Shown here: piece after piece, positions 6,445 to 6,845 of the stretch
Layout of the letters: each line of letters starts with the position of its first letter
How positions within the stretch are numbered: position 1 is the first letter of the stretch
From: Akkermansiaceae bacterium UBA5688
GTDB taxonomy: Bacteria; Verrucomicrobiota; Verrucomicrobiia; Verrucomicrobiales; Akkermansiaceae
DNA length: 6,845 nucleotides
NCBI GenBank assembly: GCA_002420315.1
Contig: DIHU01000165.1
Span: forward strand, 1-6,845
Direction: 5' to 3'
Program-made: the position numbers and the translations under genes
Notes under the pieces: model-generated
What the model was told of the DNA's origin: nothing
The model's input: the letters and a program-made list of their open reading frames with translations, nothing else
Databases searched by the model: none

Positions 6445-6454
6445 TAGGATGGTT

Positions 6455-6787
6455 TTATTCCGCTTCAGCTGTTTTGATCAATAGTTCTTTATGCCTAGTG
6501 CTATCGAAATCATCTAATCTACCATAGGCATTTACCTTTCCATTTGCGAATCGGATAAAGGCTTCATAAACACTAAACCCATTGGGTTTAAAGAGCTCAT
6601 TATCAAACCTTCTGTAAATAAAGTATTCCAACCCATCCATGGCCGCGACCCTGAATGGCTCACCATTCGAAGCAATGACCTCCCGTTTATTCATGCCAAT
6701 AGAAATGGTAGAAGAATTGAGACTTCTAGTTGAGGCGCACCCCACCAGTAGGACAGCAGCGATCGCTGTTATTAGTATACGTTTCAT
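6455..6787 (-). CDS. Small lipoprotein, possibly BamE/SmpA/OmlA-like
   Basis: A 110-residue protein with a lipoprotein signal: MKR, hydrophobic core, then lipobox LVGC with the modified Cys at 17, followed by AST. The mature part has GMNKREVIASNGEP (about 31-44) and EYFIYRRF (about 54-61), the pattern of the small SmpA/OmlA (BamE) fold, in which a G-M/T-x-x-E-V helix leads to a G-x-P turn and then a strand. A BamE role in outer-membrane protein assembly is not implied; many unrelated lipoproteins share this fold. No Shine-Dalgarno is seen, but ATG 6787 sits correctly before the signal and lies 16 nt after the stop of the upstream partial gene. By my hand count GC is about 42% over 6481-6780 against about 53-57% in sampled lines of the propeller gene. 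Together with the flanking 20-nt repeats this suggests separate acquisition. Confidence 0.8.
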   Translation of the reverse strand: MKRILITAIAAVLLVGCASTRSLNSSTISIGMNKREVIASNGEPFRVAAMDGLEYFIYRRFDNELFKPNGFSVYEAFIRFANGKVNAYGRLDDFDSTRHKELLIKTAEAE

Positions 6788-6801
6788 TTTTGTTGGTGTG
6801 T

Positions 6802-6821
6802 TGCTAGGAATTTTCTTTTGG
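6802..6821. repeat. Direct repeat, copy B (pair with 6233-6252)
   Basis: TGCTAGGAATTTTCTTTTGG differs from copy A only at the thirteenth base. It covers the last codons and the stop of the partial gene at the right edge. Beyond the repeat both sides stay G-rich on the plus strand but no longer align well. Confidence 0.7.
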
Positions 6822-6845
6822 CGGGAAGGGGTTGAAAGGGCCCTT
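6804..6845 (-). CDS. 3' end of an unidentified gene running off the right edge
   Basis: Thirteen codons then TAG 6806..6804, ending GPFNPFPPKENS. There is too little sequence for a family assignment. Support comes from the open frame to the edge, the short 16-nt spacing to the next start as in an operon, and the resemblance of its end to the possible remnant at 6235-6342. It would be the gene preceding the lipoprotein. Confidence 0.5.
   Translation of the reverse strand, partial: KGPFNPFPPKENS

Larger units (their letters stand above)
6230..6454. other. Gene-poor spacer between lipoprotein and propeller genes
   Basis: This stretch has no intact gene. It holds a possible 3' gene remnant (6235-6342), one copy of a 20-nt repeat (6233-6252), a pair of direct repeats (6339-6356 and 6395-6414) and a dyad with a T run (6422-6444). 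The promoter of the propeller-sialidase operon could lie here if it is not co-transcribed with the genes upstream, but I found no convincing -35/-10 pair. Confidence 0.6.

Noticed and set aside
6230..6845. Integron gene cassette with attC
   Set aside because: The single-gene segment with flanking repeats suggested it, but I found no GTTRRRY/RYYYAAC pairing or attC-like fold.
1..6845. CRISPR array, tRNA, rRNA or insertion sequence
   Set aside because: No regularly spaced repeats, tRNA-like cloverleaf, rRNA signature or transposase was seen.

Overview
The window looks like part of a polysaccharide or glycoconjugate utilisation locus from a free-living bacterium of the PVC group (Verrucomicrobiota, Planctomycetota or Lentisphaerota). 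This is inferred from gene content: a secreted FG-GAP/VCBS propeller joined to a BNR_2 (COG4692-type) sialidase-like domain, an SSS-family sodium symporter and a GxGYxYP putative glycoside hydrolase. No rRNA or phylogenetic marker is present, so the lineage is only moderately supported. Every supported gene lies on the minus strand, so transcription runs from high to low coordinates.

Layout in transcription order: (1) the last 13 codons of an unidentified gene at the right edge (6804-6845). (2) A small lipoprotein with a BamE/SmpA-like look (6455-6787), in DNA clearly poorer in GC than the rest. (3) A gene-poor stretch (6230-6454) with a 36-codon open frame resembling the displaced 3' end of another gene, a pair of short direct repeats, and one copy of a 20-nt repeat whose partner lies at 6802-6821. 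(4) A signal-peptide FG-GAP propeller ORF (4712-6229) that ends at TGA. The same frame then continues without a shift into two more propeller blades and a sialidase-like domain (to 3293). (5) The sodium symporter (1800-3296), which overlaps the previous stop as ATGA and has a strong Shine-Dalgarno. (6) The GxGYxYP protein (207-1772), 27 nt downstream. (7) About 200 nt of trailing sequence with GC-rich dyads and an in-frame open tail.

The main observation is that the propeller ORF and the sialidase ORF are one 978-codon gene split by a single in-frame TGA at 4714..4712. Blade alignment places the TGA at a strand position occupied by Leu, Phe or Tyr in sister blades, so a TGG (Trp) or TTA (Leu) ancestor is plausible. 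The result is either a young pseudogene, a consensus error, or a recoded/readthrough gene. The stop decides whether the sialidase domain carries a secretion signal.

Functional reading (inference): the secreted propeller-sialidase would act on an outer glycan, the symporter would import the released sugar with Na+, and the exported GxGYxYP protein would act on the same or a related glycan. No sugar catabolic genes or transcriptional regulator are visible.
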